DNA of 64,000 nt from Cylindrotheca closterium (GCA_933822405.4 CAKOGP040001758.1:1051951-1115950), one strand, 5' to 3'; positions 33,263 through 42,894 are shown, counted from the stretch's first letter. Notes: generated from the letters alone by a model not told the origin. Translations and numbers: made by a program.

Positions 33263-35015
33263 ATGGCGATGATGATGCTGTCGATTTTCACTGTTATCTC
33301 GACCTTGATCGTACTGCAAACTGCGAGAGCCGCTGAAGGAGCGCCACGAGTTTGCAATGCAGCTGTCAAGCACCTTCATCTGGCTGTTGGCCAGAATCCA
33401 TCACGAGAGATGACGATCAGCTTCGCATCCACATGGACTGACATAGATAGTGGCAATGATGTTGAAAAACCAGTTGGTGGAGTCTTTGTGGGGCTTTCTC
33501 CAGACGATTTGAAATTTATCCCACAACAAGAGTTTCCTTTCCGCTATCATGTATTGATGGAGCACAAAACAAAGCCCAATACAACGTACTGGTCCCCCTT
33601 TCAACACCACATCACGATCAATGACCTATCCCCGAATACAATGTATTATTATGTGGCCGTAGTAGGCAAATCGGGTGAAGAAATAGAATCGATGGCTGGA
33701 GTCAAACGCAAGTATTCAAAAACTCGGCAGGAAGAGAAAGACTCACTCTTCGGTAGAGAATGGAAAAGAGGTGTTAACGGAACAGTCAGACGTAATTTGA
33801 CCCCTTCGCCGTACAATGGGACCGCGATGCCTTGTTTTGACAATAGAAATGTCCGTTCATTTAAGACTGCGCCCGAACAACATATAGATGAAGTGACATT
33901 TGCCATTGTCGGGGACCTTGGCCAGTTTCAGCACTCAATTCAGACACTCAAGCACATGACAAGTAACCGAGATACAATCGATGCAGTGATACTTGTTGGT
34001 GATATTAGTTACGCCAATGGGCATCATGAAAACTGGGATACCTTTTTTGATTTTCTTGATGATTCATTGATCTTCCATCAGATTCCACTTCAAGTTGCAA
34101 CTGGTAATCACGGTAAGACCAATTTTGTCGGTGAAATCTCCATCGAGAACGATCCTTGCATCGCGGTCCTCACTTTACTTTCTATAGACATTGAAAAACA
34201 AGAAAACGGCAGCGATATCTTTCAAGCATACGAAGCAAGGTTTAGAATGCCCCGAGTCAAGCCAGCAAGGCTTGAAGCATTTGATGTTCCTGGAAAGCTC
34301 AATCTAGATGCACCACCATACCCATTACCATACAATTGGGGCAATGCTTTCTACTCATTTACATATGGCCCCGCTCTGCACGTTATATTGAGCGCATATT
34401 CGTCTATGGAGCCCGGTTCAGAACAATACCATTGGCTAGAAGAGAAGCTTGATGATGTCGATAGACAAACAACACCATGGCTGCTAGTCTCTCTCCATAC
34501 ACCCCTATACAGCTCTTTTGCAGCGCATAAACACGATCCTCAAATATTTGCGGGTCGAGAGCATCTGGAGCCACTCTTCGTAAAATATCAGGTTAACATT
34601 GTGTTTACTGGCCACATTCATGCTTATCAGCGCACAGCAAATGTTGCCATGGGTCGAGTTGATACGAAGGGACCCATTCATATCACAGTTGGTGCTGGGG
34701 GGCGTCAGTGTGATGCCCCCTTTAAGAGCTTGGAGGTGGAGGATTGGCTTCTTGCAAGAGATGCATCGTTCTATGGCTACGGTCTTTTGTCAGTGCTCAA
34801 TCGGACACACGCGGAGTGGTCTTGGGTCCCCCTTTCCGCTTCAGGTAAGTCAATTACTTTGCCTGTGCAAATTATGCCCGTGCTTTCCTGTTCCACTAAA
34901 ATTGAAACGCGAAGACAAACATGACTACAACTATGTCAAAGACGATAAGGATACAAAGCTGCCACCGTTGAGAAAAGACTACGCACTGATTAGCAATCAA
35001 TTCTTTATTCCATAG
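33263..35015 (+). CDS. Secreted purple acid phosphatase (copy 2)
   Basis: Exons 33263-34112, 34188-34844 and 34915-35015 give 535 residues. It has a signal peptide (MLSIFTVISTLIVLQTARA) and the full metal-ligand set: GDLG, GDISY, GNHD, SLHTPLY, GHIHAYQR. The first intron (75 nt) splits the GNHD Asp codon exactly as in copy 1 and is a stop-free multiple of three, so an unspliced message would still be read but would replace the metal-binding Asp region with 25 extra residues. The second (70 nt) restores a C terminus ending RKDYALISNQFFIP, alignable to copy 1 (MFDEFVLENQYFL). NxT sites are plentiful. It heads a same-strand run of three phosphatase genes. Confidence 0.92.
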
Positions 35016-35401
35016 TTGCTGATGAGAAGATAGAGACTTCTGTTGACGCGTAACCCCTTAACATCGTTTTTACTTATAACAATGATGCTGTGACTTAAAA
35101 TAATACCTGGTACTTGCCACGAGATTTCTGCTATCTAGTCACAAAAGGGGCTTCAAAAGCGAACAACTTCCGATTTGCTAGATATATAATACCTCGGATG
35201 GTCTCTTTGTATGGCTTGGATCACTAGATATGTAATACCTCGGATGGTCTCTTTGTATGGCTTGGATCATTCGATACTGCAAGTACTTGTACGCTACCAG
35301 GGTGCACAGTGTCTGCACACCCATCGAAAAGCTATCAAATCTTTATCGGTCGACTACATGGATTATAGTTTTTGGACCCAATTTGAAAAAGATAAACCAC
35401 A
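35016..35401. other. Intergenic with a 46-bp tandem repeat
   Basis: The 3' end of the purple acid phosphatase and presumed promoter of the next phosphatase gene. Apart from the repeat at 35178-35269 nothing was recognised. Confidence 0.6.
35178..35269. repeat. Tandem 46-bp repeat, two units
   Basis: Units 35178-35223 and 35224-35269 (beginning CTAGATAT, ending CTTGGATCA) differ at one base. The second unit ends 132 bp before the ATG of the phosphatase gene. Confidence 0.92.
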
Positions 35402-36259
35402 ATGAAGGCACCCAAGTTGTCCCTATTTGGATTGCTTCTTGCTCTCCTTTCCCCAGCGCAAAGTGCCTCTCCGTCGAGAATGGACAAGGGCGAAAGGATC
35501 GATCAAGAAACTGCAGTAATAAAAACACCAACAATTCGATTGTACCTGATAAGACATGGCGAGACGTTGGCCAATATCCAAAAGGTTGTTGTTGGGCAAT
35601 TGGATTCGCCCTTGACGAAATTAGGTAAGCGGCAAGCAGCTGCGCTTGGGAATAGCAGCATGATCAGAGGGGTCAAGTTTTGGCGTCGCTACTCCAGTGA
35701 TTTGCAGCGAACACAACATACAGCGCGTCTAGTCGACAGTCATCATCATTTCACTTTAGATGAACGACTAAGAGAAATTGCCAAAGGGGCACGCCAAGGT
35801 TTTCCAAAAAGCTATACAATGGATCAATGCATGGAAAGCTTCAAAGATCGGCCGGAAGAAATCCCGAAACATGAATCTTCGGATGATGCATGGAAGCGAC
35901 TTTCGTCATTCTTGCTCCAGCTGGTGCAAGAAGCTGTCGATGACGAAGTAGCATTTCAGAATGCTAAAGTGGGAAACAAGGTTCGCAATGTTCTAATTGT
36001 TAGTCATTCTGGAACGTTACGGCTATTACTGCACAAACTGGTTCCTGGTGCGCACCCTTTGCTAAAAGATTCTGCCGAAACAACTGGTGCTCTAGACGAC
36101 TCCAAGCGTTTCCAGATTCCAAACACAAGTCTCACCACACTGGACATATCAATCACCCCGAACCCCGTATCACGCGACAATGAACTACACTGCTTAGGGC
36201 AAAAGCTGTCAGTTGGGCTTATCACCCTCAATTCGATTGACCATTTCAGCAACTTGTGA
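35402..36259 (+). CDS. Secreted histidine phosphatase, phosphoglycerate mutase fold (branch 1)
   Basis: The 285-residue protein is intronless with a signal peptide (LSLFGLLLALLSPAQS). The catalytic core is LYLIRHGETLAN (phospho-His and Arg near residue 47), YSSDLQRTQHTA with the second Arg, a Glu in LREIAKGARQG, and VSHSGTLRLLL with the distal His. These make up the complete active site of branch 1 enzymes, which include SixA-, fructose-2,6-bisphosphatase- and broad phosphatase types. The short core and signal peptide favour a general phosphomonoesterase over a glycolytic mutase. It lies 390 bp after purple acid phosphatase copy 2 and is followed by another His phosphatase on the same strand. 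Confidence 0.86.
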   Translation: MKAPKLSLFGLLLALLSPAQSASPSRMDKGERIDQETAVIKTPTIRLYLIRHGETLANIQKVVVGQLDSPLTKLGKRQAAALGNSSMIRGVKFWRRYSSDLQRTQHTARLVDSHHHFTLDERLREIAKGARQGFPKSYTMDQCMESFKDRPEEIPKHESSDDAWKRLSSFLLQLVQEAVDDEVAFQNAKVGNKVRNVLIVSHSGTLRLLLHKLVPGAHPLLKDSAETTGALDDSKRFQIPNTSLTTLDISITPNPVSRDNELHCLGQKLSVGLITLNSIDHFSNL

Positions 36260-36433
36260 GCCCAAAAGTGACACAGAGCTTGGTTGAAATTGAAGATTTT
36301 GCTTTCGTGATGAGCCAAGTATTCGTTCATTGCATATCTTGGAAGCAGAGGTATTATGGACGAACAACCATAGAAAAATGCCAAGCGCCAGTGTGATAAT
36401 AATACGATGATAAATGCAAATGGCATCAAGATG
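36260..36433. other. Intergenic, no gene seen
   Basis: Spacer between the histidine phosphatase and the dehydrogenase relic; no feature recognised. Confidence 0.5.
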
Positions 36434-36526
36434 TTATGATGATCCTCTCCAGACAATTTCTCCGACCACCTTGCCACTCTCCAGTTTACCGTGAGCTTCC
36501 TTTATCGCTGCTAGATCAAACTGACC
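36434..36526 (-). pseudogene. C-terminal relic of a medium-chain (quinone-type) dehydrogenase
   Basis: Reading from 36526 to the stop at 36434 gives 30 residues ending GKLESGKVVGEIVWRGSS, beginning FDLAAIKEAHGKLE. This is the C-terminal signature of zinc-type alcohol dehydrogenases and quinone oxidoreductases (an AHxxLExG helix followed by GKIV). An AG acceptor-like ACTTTAG sits just before it, as if this were a last exon. No upstream exon was found within the ~500 bp searched toward 37000, which is instead occupied by the next gene on the other strand. Confidence 0.55.
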
Positions 36527-36598
36527 TAAAGTGCATGTCAACATGATAAGACCCAGATTTGCCCAAACTTGGTATTGACGCTACAGTGCGGTATCTGT

Positions 36599-36646
36599 AA
36601 GCTACTGGTACCTGGTACCTGTACCTGGTACCGTGTACAGTAGCTT
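36599..36646. repeat. 48-bp imperfect inverted repeat upstream of a phosphatase gene
   Basis: Perfect 9-base outer arms AAGCTACTG and CAGTAGCTT enclose three GGTACC/GTACCTG copies that are themselves palindromic, so the whole can fold as a long hairpin. It is 89 bp before the open frame at 36735. Confidence 0.8.
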
Positions 36647-36734
36647 GCTTTTCGAGTTCGTTAACTCGGGAATAAAATCAGTCACGACAAAGCGGACACC
36701 TCGAACTTCCAGAAGAAAAAGATGACGGAACCGA

Positions 36735-38357
36735 ATGCGAAATCGACCACCGCCACAAGAACGACACAAAGCTCTTCTCAAAATTGAACTCAGTTGGGGT
36801 GAGAGAGCCGAAGGAAAAATGAGAGATAAAGAAAATCAAAGTAGTCAGGGAAAAATACGAAAACACCGAATACAAAATTCTGCCACACTTGTGTTTAGTC
36901 TACTCCTTTCCCAAGCTCCGTTTACATCAGCTGACATCCTGAAGCAGCTCCATGTTATTACCCGACATGGATCTCGCCCACCTTTGAGCAAGGATGCCAA
37001 TACTTTATTGGAAAGCGGAGGTGAAACATTGACGCCACTAGGACAGAAGCAGCTCTTCGACCTCGGAAAATGGCTTCGGGATCAGTACGCAGTTGGTGAT
37101 TTTATGGAAATATATGACCACAAGATGGATCGCCTGGAGTCCAGCAATCTAGATAGAACTTTAACTTCTGCAAATTCCTTGAGCTTGGGTGTGTTTCCAA
37201 AAGAGGCAAGGCTCGGAGGAAATGCTGATCAGTTCTTTCAAAACCCCTTGCCCCACCCACCGGCTATCCCAATCTTTTCTCGTCAGGATAAAAATGATAT
37301 ATATCTTCGAGCATACCACAACTGTCCGAGGTTTAACCAAAACTTAAAACGGCTCTACACATCCGGAACATGGATATCACTAGAGGAAAACAGTCAAACT
37401 TTGTTGCAGAAGCTAGCAGAGAAATTGCCTACGTTATTGGACGACAATATCACTTCTGTTGTGGCTTTAAAAGATGTCTGGAATTTTTATGACCTCATCC
37501 ACGTCGCAAGGACAGAATGCAACCCCGATCCGACTTCATATGCTTGCCAATCTGCAATCGAAGACCCAAATATTCGATCAGCCCTCTCAGATGATGAATT
37601 CGCAGAGTTAGAATCTGTGGTCCATCAAACCGAACAATTGAAATTCGGCCTTGCAACAGCAGAAAGCTTGCTCGGTAGCAATCTATTGTGGGAGATTCTC
37701 GATCGAACAACGCAATCTGGGCGATTCTTTCTCTACTCCGCACACGCACCAACGATACTTGGTCTTTTGAGCACTTTGAAGACGTGGGGTATTGGTGAAT
37801 TGTTTGTAGACTACGGCAGTGCGATTGTCGTGGAGGTATATGAGAGCTCATCACAAGCTGTCTCCATCCGAATAGTCTACAAGGCAGCTTCCAACGCAAC
37901 TTCCACCCCTGTCACTCTATCGGATATCGACTGTAACGGAAACAATCTTTTTGTGGGCCAAGATACGTCAACGTGCCCCATTGAGAATGTTATAAGCTGG
38001 GCAGAGAAAAACACCCTCAAAACAGTTGAAAACTGGTGCAAAGTCTGTGAAAACATATCCTCTGATGTCTGCCTTATGTCGGCCGCCGGTCCTTGGGCCT
38101 TGTTGGAAGAAGAGACGCAAGCGACGGAGCCAGAAGTGATTCTCGGAACATTCTTCGGAGGGTTTGCTGCTGGTTTGGTATTTATGTTCCTTTGTGTCAC
38201 ATTTGCCAATGCTTTCCGAGGAAATGATCAACGTGAGACAATTGTGCCATGCAATGTAGGGCATGATGGACAGCCACCACAGGAAGAGCCAAATACCATA
38301 CAGTTGGATGAAGCGGACCATGGCAGTGATGAAAAGAGCCTCGCCAGCATTACATAG
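36735..38357 (+). CDS. Histidine acid phosphatase (branch 2), membrane-anchored, altered general acid
   Basis: The 540-residue frame is intronless; a Met at 36819 is an equally good start, and places the hydrophobic leader (TLVFSLLLSQAPFTSA) closer to the N terminus. HVITRHGSRPP is the RHGxRxP nucleophile motif near residue 75. At the far end of the domain, YSAHAPTILGLL aligns with the usual SAHDTT: the Asp general acid is replaced by Ala, so catalysis may be weak or lost. A transmembrane segment (GTFFGGFAAGLVFMFLCVTF) lies near residue 475 with a short cytosolic tail, giving a type I surface protein. In family terms it resembles prostatic/lysosomal acid phosphatases. It is the last of three plus-strand phosphatase genes. 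Confidence 0.85.
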   Translation: MRNRPPPQERHKALLKIELSWGERAEGKMRDKENQSSQGKIRKHRIQNSATLVFSLLLSQAPFTSADILKQLHVITRHGSRPPLSKDANTLLESGGETLTPLGQKQLFDLGKWLRDQYAVGDFMEIYDHKMDRLESSNLDRTLTSANSLSLGVFPKEARLGGNADQFFQNPLPHPPAIPIFSRQDKNDIYLRAYHNCPRFNQNLKRLYTSGTWISLEENSQTLLQKLAEKLPTLLDDNITSVVALKDVWNFYDLIHVARTECNPDPTSYACQSAIEDPNIRSALSDDEFAELESVVHQTEQLKFGLATAESLLGSNLLWEILDRTTQSGRFFLYSAHAPTILGLLSTLKTWGIGELFVDYGSAIVVEVYESSSQAVSIRIVYKAASNATSTPVTLSDIDCNGNNLFVGQDTSTCPIENVISWAEKNTLKTVENWCKVCENISSDVCLMSAAGPWALLEEETQATEPEVILGTFFGGFAAGLVFMFLCVTFANAFRGNDQRETIVPCNVGHDGQPPQEEPNTIQLDEADHGSDEKSLASIT

Positions 38358-38420
38358 ACCTGAACTTTGACCACCAATTTTTGATGCGCATAACAATGCC
38401 AAGAGTCAAGATGATGCCCT

Positions 38421-39116
38421 TTAACTCAGTCCATAATTTCGTTTCTGTAGCTCAACTTTCAATTGTGCATCGAATCTTGATGGAATGATGAGGAATGCGG
38501 ACCTTAAAGATTTGAAATTCTTCGGCAAAGAAACTGCCTGTTGGTCATCAAACCAGCTAGTGAACAGCACTTCACGATTTCGATGCAATGCATCAGGTAG
38601 ACGTTGATTCAGTGCAAGCTCAGAGTCATCGCATTGATCCTTGCATTTGGTGGGAAAGAATATTTCATTGTCTTCTGGCCAAACGTAGGCCCAGCTGGAA
38701 CCAAGCGGCCAAACAGAGACTGTCTGCCCCCATTTACCAGCTTCCTGTTGATTGGAGGTGGCGATGTGACCCGTCGATGGTCTGACAGGAAAAGCGCAGA
38801 GCACTTTTTCTAGACACTCAAAGTACTTCAGTGCTAAAGGATCATCATAGGTTCCTTCCATCAATAAATCTGGCTCTGGGTCAACCACCTGAGCAACATC
38901 ATCGAGAGGAATAGTGTTTCCACGGTATAAGAAGAGATCTTCTAATTTGATATCTTCACGAAATGAAACTGGTGTATAGTTGCATATCAGATCTGAGCAG
39001 TTGCTGATGGCTAGATTCCCGAGGACACCTTTCGCGAAAGGCGGCAGAAAAATGGAACTTGTAACAATCGCTTGACGTCGATCCAAGATCATGCTGTCAT
39101 TCTTTGGATCAGCCAA
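38421..39116 (-). CDS. Uncharacterised protein, 231 residues
   Basis: I do not recognise the family. The frame is intronless, converges on the phosphatase gene with 63 bp between stops, and reads as a normal soluble protein with mixed composition. A twin-Arg pair followed by a mildly hydrophobic stretch (DRRQAIVTSSIFLPPFAKG, residues 12-30) is reminiscent of a thylakoid lumen targeting signal, but no bipartite plastid leader precedes it. Six Cys are scattered through it. Coding status rests on length and composition. Confidence 0.5.
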   Translation of the reverse strand: MADPKNDSMILDRRQAIVTSSIFLPPFAKGVLGNLAISNCSDLICNYTPVSFREDIKLEDLFLYRGNTIPLDDVAQVVDPEPDLLMEGTYDDPLALKYFECLEKVLCAFPVRPSTGHIATSNQQEAGKWGQTVSVWPLGSSWAYVWPEDNEIFFPTKCKDQCDDSELALNQRLPDALHRNREVLFTSWFDDQQAVSLPKNFKSLRSAFLIIPSRFDAQLKVELQKRNYGLS

Positions 39117-39406
39117 TGACAGTCAACAGGATGATTTGAGATTGCATGCAAAGTACCTACTGGTACAAGTACTGTACGTACAGTATGGCGCATGAAAAAA
39201 CGGATTCATTCGATTCAATCTCAGTCTACGATAGACGTACCGTACTCGGTAGATAATACCTGTGCTGTACGCTGTACGTACAGTATTGAATACCGGTTAT
39301 AACTACCGGTATAATTGTAATGGTAGCATCATATATTGCATCAGATAGGTAGTTGCATGAAGCATTCTTCAGCAATCCCAATACCAGCAACTGAATAGAG
39401 AAGACA
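39117..39406. repeat. Divergent intergenic region rich in GTAC and TACCGGTA palindromes
   Basis: Contains GTACGTAC-type strings (about 39175-39185, 39270-39282) and TACCGGTT/TACCGGTA at 39291 and 39304. It probably carries both promoters. Confidence 0.6.
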
Positions 39407-40321
39407 ATGGCAGCAAGAAAATCATGCACCCATCTCACGTGGTCCGAAGCAAAGGCAAAATCCGGTGAAGGGAACGGCAAAGGAGGAAAGAAAACTGTTG
39501 CAAAAAATGTTTCCCATGGCAAGATTCTTGCAGACAAGATCATCATGAAACAGCAACCATCTAAACAAAATAAGATTTCTGATCGTCAAGCCGCAAGAAA
39601 AGCTCGTAAGGAAGAGGAGAGGGCCAAAAAGATTGAAGAAAAGCGAAGAGAAGAAAAAGAACAACAACTACTACAAGCTGTTGTAAAACCTCACCACCAA
39701 TCATTAGAGAGGATGAGGATGACAGCATCAGCATTGAGCAAAAAGATTCAGCAAGAAAAACCAAAAGAGGCAAGAGAAGAATTCAATTACAACGAAATTG
39801 ATATTCTCAAGACAATTGCTGACTGCAAGCAAAGTCAGCTAGACGAGATTTTGGCACTGGAGGCCATGTGCACCAATGATGAGTTTCGTATTTCGGAAGG
39901 CTGCGAATTGGAGAATCTCCGAAACAAGATGGAAGCACTTGATGAGACAGATGAAACATCTCTAAGATCAATCGCTCGACATCCTCCGATATCATTCACG
40001 TTACAGATGACTGTTGAAGACGAAGCACCGTATGATTTGGCAGCTCATGTGCTAATGAGCTTGGAGTTTCCAAACTTATACCCTTTGGATGGCGCAAAGC
40101 CACGCTTTAAGGTTTTATATTTCATGATCACAGATAAGACAGCAGTGTGCAATGCAAATAAGCCTCTCGAATCCTTAGGATTCTTGGATGAATCAAATCT
40201 GATCGATTGCATTGAAAGTGAGGTCGAAACACTATTACCCTACCCCTGTGTCTACGAGATCACCTCAACTTGGCTACCCGATAACCTTTTTTCGAAGTTC
40301 ATTACAATGAAAACAGTTTGA
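39407..40321 (+). CDS. RWD-domain protein
   Basis: The intronless 304-residue protein has a basic N-terminal third, including a strongly charged helical region (KARKEEERAKKIEEKRREE, about residues 65-85) that looks like a coiled coil. The C-terminal half is an RWD domain: ILALEAMCTNDEFRI as the first helix and strand, and LEFPNLYPLDGAKP containing the family YP motif. RWD domains mediate protein-protein contacts in GCN2, RWDD1 and E3 ligases. No catalytic domain accompanies it, so it may be an adaptor like RWDD1 or RWDD4. Confidence 0.75.
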   Translation: MAARKSCTHLTWSEAKAKSGEGNGKGGKKTVAKNVSHGKILADKIIMKQQPSKQNKISDRQAARKARKEEERAKKIEEKRREEKEQQLLQAVVKPHHQSLERMRMTASALSKKIQQEKPKEAREEFNYNEIDILKTIADCKQSQLDEILALEAMCTNDEFRISEGCELENLRNKMEALDETDETSLRSIARHPPISFTLQMTVEDEAPYDLAAHVLMSLEFPNLYPLDGAKPRFKVLYFMITDKTAVCNANKPLESLGFLDESNLIDCIESEVETLLPYPCVYEITSTWLPDNLFSKFITMKTV

Positions 40322-40747
40322 AGATCGCGTCTTGGGGATTCATTATTAGTGTGGTAGCATTGCTTGTACCGGTTACTGGTTAGTACAGACTGTCGCACGA
40401 AGCGCAAGACTCTTGCTAAAGTATGCGTGTGAAGTGGAGTACTCACATAGTCTCTATTGAGTCAAAGCGGTCGGTTGCAGTACTCATACGTGTACGTACA
40501 TAGTACGTGTACTATATGTGAATGTGATGTATCATACCGGTACCAGTACAAAGTACCGGTACAAGTACAGTAGTGCTGTTTTGTACAGTACTTTATCGGT
40601 ACATGCTGGTATGTACGCAAACGTACCGGTACGAAGTTTAGGTGTCAATCCGAACCCAAATGTACCGTACGAGAACCCTATACCGTTATTTGAAAAAATC
40701 AAAGAAAAAATCACAATCAATCAATCAATCATCAATCAATCATCGTG
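40322..40747. repeat. Intergenic TACCGGTA-rich region
   Basis: Multiple copies of ACCGGT-centred palindromes (about 40368, 40536, 40554, 40624) and many GTAC units, ending in a short CAATCAAT repeat just before the next ATG. No gene was recognised. Confidence 0.7.
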
Positions 40748-41020
40748 ATGTATCGCTCAACTCAACTTGCACGGTCTGCAACGCGTCATATTCGCAAGGT
40801 ACCAACACCGCGAAGACCATACAGTTCAGCCCTTGATCCAGTTGGCTTGACACCCAAGGAAGACTTGATGTTAGACGCCACAGCTTGGTTTGTGGCCTTG
40901 GCACTCGTCTACTCGCCCAAGCGGAATTTTGATGGTGCAGATTTTCAGAACACAGGCAGGCTTCAAGATAAGGCAGATAGCCGGAGTAAGAAAAGAAAGG
41001 AGGACCCAAACGAGCACTAA
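40748..41020 (+). CDS. Small protein with mitochondrial-type leader
   Basis: From the second Met (40748) the frame encodes 90 residues. The first ~28 are Arg/Ser/Thr-rich without acidic residues (YRSTQLARSATRHIRKVPTP, RRPYSS), like a mitochondrial presequence. One hydrophobic stretch follows (ATAWFVALALVYSP), then a charged Lys-rich tail. It could be a small inner-membrane subunit. The family was not recognised and the frame is short, so coding status is not certain. Confidence 0.5.
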   Translation: MYRSTQLARSATRHIRKVPTPRRPYSSALDPVGLTPKEDLMLDATAWFVALALVYSPKRNFDGADFQNTGRLQDKADSRSKKRKEDPNEH

Positions 41021-41934
41021 AAAGGTTCGCCAGCCACACTCAACGATGGTTGACACGACGACAGTTGGTACGGTGATGTAATTGCGGGTTCAAAGGAGAA
41101 GGTAGATACGGTCAATCTCGAACGCCTGTATCTGCTGTACTCCCTATCGTACTTACTCAACCTAATGACGTATAGTATACTACGAAATTAGACACTGGAA
41201 AATGGACACAACACCAAAAGTGATGATGGCTCAAATCAACAACCAAGGTAAGGGGAAAGTCAATCCATCACATGTTCAGCTCTTCGGTGCTCTATCAGAC
41301 GTTACAGCCCAAGGCGTGAACCAAGAGCGAATGGTCCCATTACACCGTTGAGCAGAATAGCCCTCCAAAAAAGATTCCCTTTGTATCGAGATCAAGAATC
41401 AAACGGGCTGTCGAACAGTCTCTTTACATTTTGATCTTTACGTGATTGTCGTCGACAGCTTCTAACGATTCCTTTCACTCTGTATAGGCAAATGATATAA
41501 TCAATCAGGAAACTTGACTCGAAGACTGTAAGTGCCAATATAGAAACTTTTTCACGGGGTGCAAACAAGCAGTGTGGTCTAGATGTTTATTTCTCCGGGG
41601 TTTCCTAGGGATATTCCTGTATCATTTGGAAACCTGTTTTTGCAATGCTATACTATGACAGTTTACCTGTGCGTGAATGCCAACTTTATCGGGACTTTTG
41701 GCGTTCCTATTGTCACAGTTCTTCAGCATGTTGACCACATTTATTTCTCATTGAATTTGCGATCCTTTTTTAGGCATCCAGAGTCGTTCCTAGGAGAATA
41801 AACGGGCAAGATGTAATTTTAGATCCTAAATACACGTTTATTGCTCATTTTAAAGCATTTTGTCTTGGGTTCATGCTCTTCTAACTGCCCTGTTGCTAAT
41901 GTCAACAGACTAGGGCAACCATTTAGTTGATGCC
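41021..41934. other. Intergenic, no supported gene
   Basis: About 0.9 kb with no coding frame that shows a recognisable domain; one short plus-strand frame at 41583-41801 is hydrophobic and unconvincing. Confidence 0.5.
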
Positions 41935-42894
41935 TTATAACTTGCAGACACCCTCCAAGACACTATCCTTGTGACTAGGGCTGGCGGGATCCTCGCCGTA
42001 GTAAACGTCGCACAATGCTTCAACGAAGCGCTGAGATTGCAAAGATCCCACTCCACCAACTGCATTCTTATACAGCAGAGTATCACCTCTGATAGTCATT
42101 TCAATCTCAGCACCTTCTACGAGATCAACAGATGGGTTAAGTTTCTTGAATTCCTCCAGCTTTTCCAATTCTTCTCCCTTCATTCGAGGTTCCAGGGCTT
42201 CGACGATTGCAGAAGTGTACTTTTCAATGCTCAAGCCACGATTCATGACAATTCGAATGGTTCGAGGGTAAGTGGGATCAAGTAGGGCCTTCTGGATATC
42301 CGCAGCAGATCCTTTCTTTACTGCCATCATGGCGACAGGATCCTAAGGGAGGAATAATACGGTGAAAGGTGATTTTTTATGAAATCACGAGAGAAAAAAC
42401 CGTCAGCAATCGCCCAAGGTATCTGAATCGAGAATCAAAGCAAAGTGATGTTGGAAACAATACGTACCATGTATGTGCCAACTGCATACACCTAGTAGAT
42501 ATAGAACTATGAGTTAGATTGATTAGAGACGGGGTTGCCAATGAGTATTTATGCGTACCTTTACAAAGACGTACTTTACTCTCACGCCCTGTCCGACGAG
42601 ACGGAACCCGTTGCAGAGCTGAGGAAAAGCAATTCCGGTGGCTTCTTCCATCACAGGCATCCCAACGGACAATACGTCACCAGAAGATGGGACACGCGCT
42701 GCCATGGAAACATAGTTTGGCTCATTCTGCATGAGCAATCCTAGTCCAACGCCTCCAGAAAGAAGACAATAAAATGTTTTATTTCCAGCCCGAGAAGTTG
42801 CCAACGCTTCGGTAGAAAGCCATCGTCGACCATGCGACGCTATGATTCTCTTGTTCAAGAGATGGTTAAAGGTGCGGCTAGAAGATGTAAACAT
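41935..42894 (-). CDS. Chalcone-isomerase-fold protein (FAP/CHI-like), probable mitochondrial leader
   Basis: Exons are 42894-42559, 42491-42468 and 42342-41935, 255 residues. The middle exon is only 24 nt (VYAVGTYM) yet is required: it supplies the strand after GQGVRVKYVFVK and joins to DPVAMMAVKKG. Conserved pieces are EEATGIAFPQ, FRLVGQGVR, TIRIVMNRGLS and ALLYKN-type TLLYKNAVGG, which match chalcone-isomerase-like fatty-acid-binding proteins rather than true flavonoid enzymes. The leader (SSRTFNHLLNKRIIASHGRR, then WLST) is Arg-rich, suggesting mitochondria. In the family, FAPs bind fatty acids in plastids and related folds occur in fungi and protists; function here is inferred only from fold. 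Confidence 0.82.

Noticed and set aside
36004..36477. 157-codon minus-strand frame at the end of the histidine phosphatase
   Set aside because: Mostly antisense to the phosphatase; only the separate dehydrogenase relic at 36434-36526, in a different frame, has recognisable content.
41070..41110. Possible tRNA (GCGGGTTCAAAGG resembles a T-arm)
   Set aside because: No matching acceptor stem, D-arm or anticodon arm could be formed around it.
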